This document shows, one piece after another, positions 62,723-64,000 of a stretch of 64,000 bases of DNA. Every line of letters starts with the position of its first letter. Position 1 is the stretch's first letter. Under the pieces are notes generated by a model. That model was not told the DNA's origin. It did no database searches and saw only the letters and a program-made list of their open reading frames with translations. Origin of the DNA: Comamonas serinivorans (GTDB taxonomy: Bacteria > Pseudomonadota > Gammaproteobacteria > Burkholderiales > Burkholderiaceae_C); contig NZ_CP021455.1 of the NCBI RefSeq assembly GCF_002158865.1, positions 2,728,001-2,792,000 on the forward strand, written 5' to 3'. Both the position numbers and the translations under genes were made by a program.

Positions 62723-64000
62723 ATGACCCGCAACGATCAGCTCTTCAACCGCGCCAAACAGATCATCCCCGGCGGCGTGAACTCGCCCGTGCGTGCCTTT
62801 CGCGCCGTGGGCGGCACGCCGCCCTTCATCGCCAGGGCGCAGGGCGCCCACATGTGGGACGCCGACGAGAAACGCTACATCGACTACATCGGCTCCTGGG
62901 GCCCCATGATCCTGGGCCACGGCCACGCCGACGTGCTGGCGGCCGTGCGCGCGGCCTGCGAGGACGGCCTGTCCTTCGGCGCCCCCACCGAACGCGAGGT
63001 CGAGCTGGCCGAAACCATCCGCACGCTCTACCCCTCGATCGATATGGTGCGCCTGGTGTCCTCGGGCACCGAGGCCGGCATGAGCGCGATTCGCCTCGCG
63101 CGCGGCGCCACGGGGCGCAACAAGCTCATCAAGTTCGAGGGCTGCTACCACGGCCACGCCGACTCCCTGCTGGTCAAGGCCGGCTCCGGGCTGGCCACCT
63201 TCGGCAACCCCACCAGCGCCGGCGTGCCCGCCGACGTGGTGCAGCACACCCTGGTGCTCGAGTACAACAACCAGGCCCAGCTCGAAGAAGCCTTCGCGCT
63301 CTATGGTGACGACATCGCGGGCCTGATCATGGAGCCCATCGCCGGCAACATGAACTTCGTGCGCGCCACGGTCGATTTCACCCGGGCCTGCCAGGACCTG
63401 TGCCGGCAGTACGGCGCACTGCTGATCTACGACGAGGTGATGACGGGCTGCCGCGTGGCCCTGGGCGGCGCGCAAAGCCTGTATGCGCAGCAGATTCCGG
63501 GTTTTGCGCCCGACCTCACCGTGCTGGGCAAGGTCATCGGCGGCGGCATGCCGCTGGCGGCCTTTGGCGGCAAGCGCGCGGTCATGGAAAAACTCGCCCC
63601 GCTGGGCCCGGTCTACCAGGCCGGCACGCTGTCGGGCAACCCCGTGGCTACGGCTTGTGGCCTGGCCACCCTGGCCGCCATCCAGGCGCCGGGCTTCCAC
63701 GCCAAGCTTGGCGACATGACGCGCCGCCTGATGGACGGTTTGACGCAAGCCGCGCATGACCATGGCCTGCCCTTTTGCGCCGACAGCGAAGGCGGCCTGT
63801 TCGGCTTCTTCCTGCTGCCCGAGCTGCCGCAAAACTACACCCAGGTCATGAAGACCGATGGCAAGCGCTTCAACCAGCTGTTCCATGGCTTGCTCGAGCG
63901 CGGGGTCTACATCGCGCCGGCGCTGTACGAAGCCGGCTTCGTCAGTGCCGCCCACACCGAGGCCGACATAGCCGCCACCGTGGCCGCCGCGCGCGAGGTG
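62723..64000 (+). CDS. hemL: Glutamate-1-semialdehyde 2,1-aminomutase (3' end cut by window)
   Basis: 426 codons are present without a stop; E. coli HemL is 426 aa, so only a few residues are missing. A PLP enzyme forming 5-aminolevulinate in the C5 pathway. PGGVNSPVRAF, the CYHGHADSLLVKAGSG segment, the Asp in YDEVMTG and the PLP lysine in VLGKVIGGG (residue 270) are present. It follows thiD with a 147-bp gap containing hairpin repeat copy 14. With hemC and hemD it shows that the organism makes heme by the C5 route. Confidence 0.95.
   Translation, partial: MTRNDQLFNRAKQIIPGGVNSPVRAFRAVGGTPPFIARAQGAHMWDADEKRYIDYIGSWGPMILGHGHADVLAAVRAACEDGLSFGAPTEREVELAETIRTLYPSIDMVRLVSSGTEAGMSAIRLARGATGRNKLIKFEGCYHGHADSLLVKAGSGLATFGNPTSAGVPADVVQHTLVLEYNNQAQLEEAFALYGDDIAGLIMEPIAGNMNFVRATVDFTRACQDLCRQYGALLIYDEVMTGCRVALGGAQSLYAQQIPGFAPDLTVLGKVIGGGMPLAAFGGKRAVMEKLAPLGPVYQAGTLSGNPVATACGLATLAAIQAPGFHAKLGDMTRRLMDGLTQAAHDHGLPFCADSEGGLFGFFLLPELPQNYTQVMKTDGKRFNQLFHGLLERGVYIAPALYEAGFVSAAHTEADIAATVAAAREV

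Overview
The window reads as chromosomal DNA of a GC-rich betaproteobacterium, most likely Burkholderiales and probably Comamonadaceae. The signs are several periplasmic Bug-type receptors, liv-type ABC uptake with two Tat-like signal peptides, long C-terminal tails on RluB and ScpB, a Pil-Chp chemosensory cluster, and the order argH / fimS-algR-hemC-hemD-hemX-hemY. No rRNA, tRNA, prophage or insertion sequence was recognised. The family placement is inference from gene content and style; no search was run.

Layout. 0.3-6.3 kb: catabolic module on the + strand (acyl-CoA dehydrogenase, acyl-CoA synthetase, two tandem Bug receptors, GntR/FCD regulator). 7-11 kb: minus-strand rluB, scpB and rluD, divergent from bamD. 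12-19.4 kb: PP2C phosphatase, murI, a PglL/Wzy-type ligase, an H-NS family protein, a CNNM/CorC-type membrane protein, apaH and a DUF445 protein. 19.8-22.6 kb: rhlE and a third Bug receptor. 22.9-31 kb: a minus-strand cluster with substrate-binding protein, CoA ligase, livG, livF, livH, livM and a second, paralogous substrate-binding protein, facing a divergent 913-aa LuxR-type (MalT-like) regulator. 34-41 kb: second acyl-CoA dehydrogenase, LysR regulator divergent from azoR, a DUF2061 protein, ahpC and ahpF. 41.2-41.8 kb: a type I-E-like CRISPR array with no cas genes in the window, followed by a SMI1/KNR4 (SUKH) protein. 42.6-51 kb: heme genes hemC-hemD-hemX-hemY, the fimS-algR two-component pair and divergent argH. 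51.4-61.5 kb: pilG-pilH-pilI-pilJ-pilL(chpA). 61.6-64 kb: thiD-like kinase and hemL, which runs off the right edge.

How the parts relate. Two separate sets pair import (Bug or liv) with CoA activation and acyl-CoA dehydrogenation, each next to its own regulator; substrates cannot be read from sequence. Heme synthesis is represented by hemC, hemD and hemL, plus hemX and hemY accessory genes. The FimS-AlgR pair lies beside the twitching-motility chemosensory genes, and in Pseudomonas the equivalent pair controls type IV pili.

The most unusual signal is a dispersed family of about 50-55 bp imperfect hairpins. I count 14 supportable copies and one weaker one. The outer arms are GCAGTATG and CATACTGC; the inner stem is typically CCGTT and AACGG. 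They sit almost only in gene-to-gene gaps, including several gaps inside operons. Inner stems change on both sides while staying complementary (for example CGCCCGAT with ATCGGGCG, or GATGAT with ATCATC), which points to selection for a folded structure. I do not recognise this family by name.
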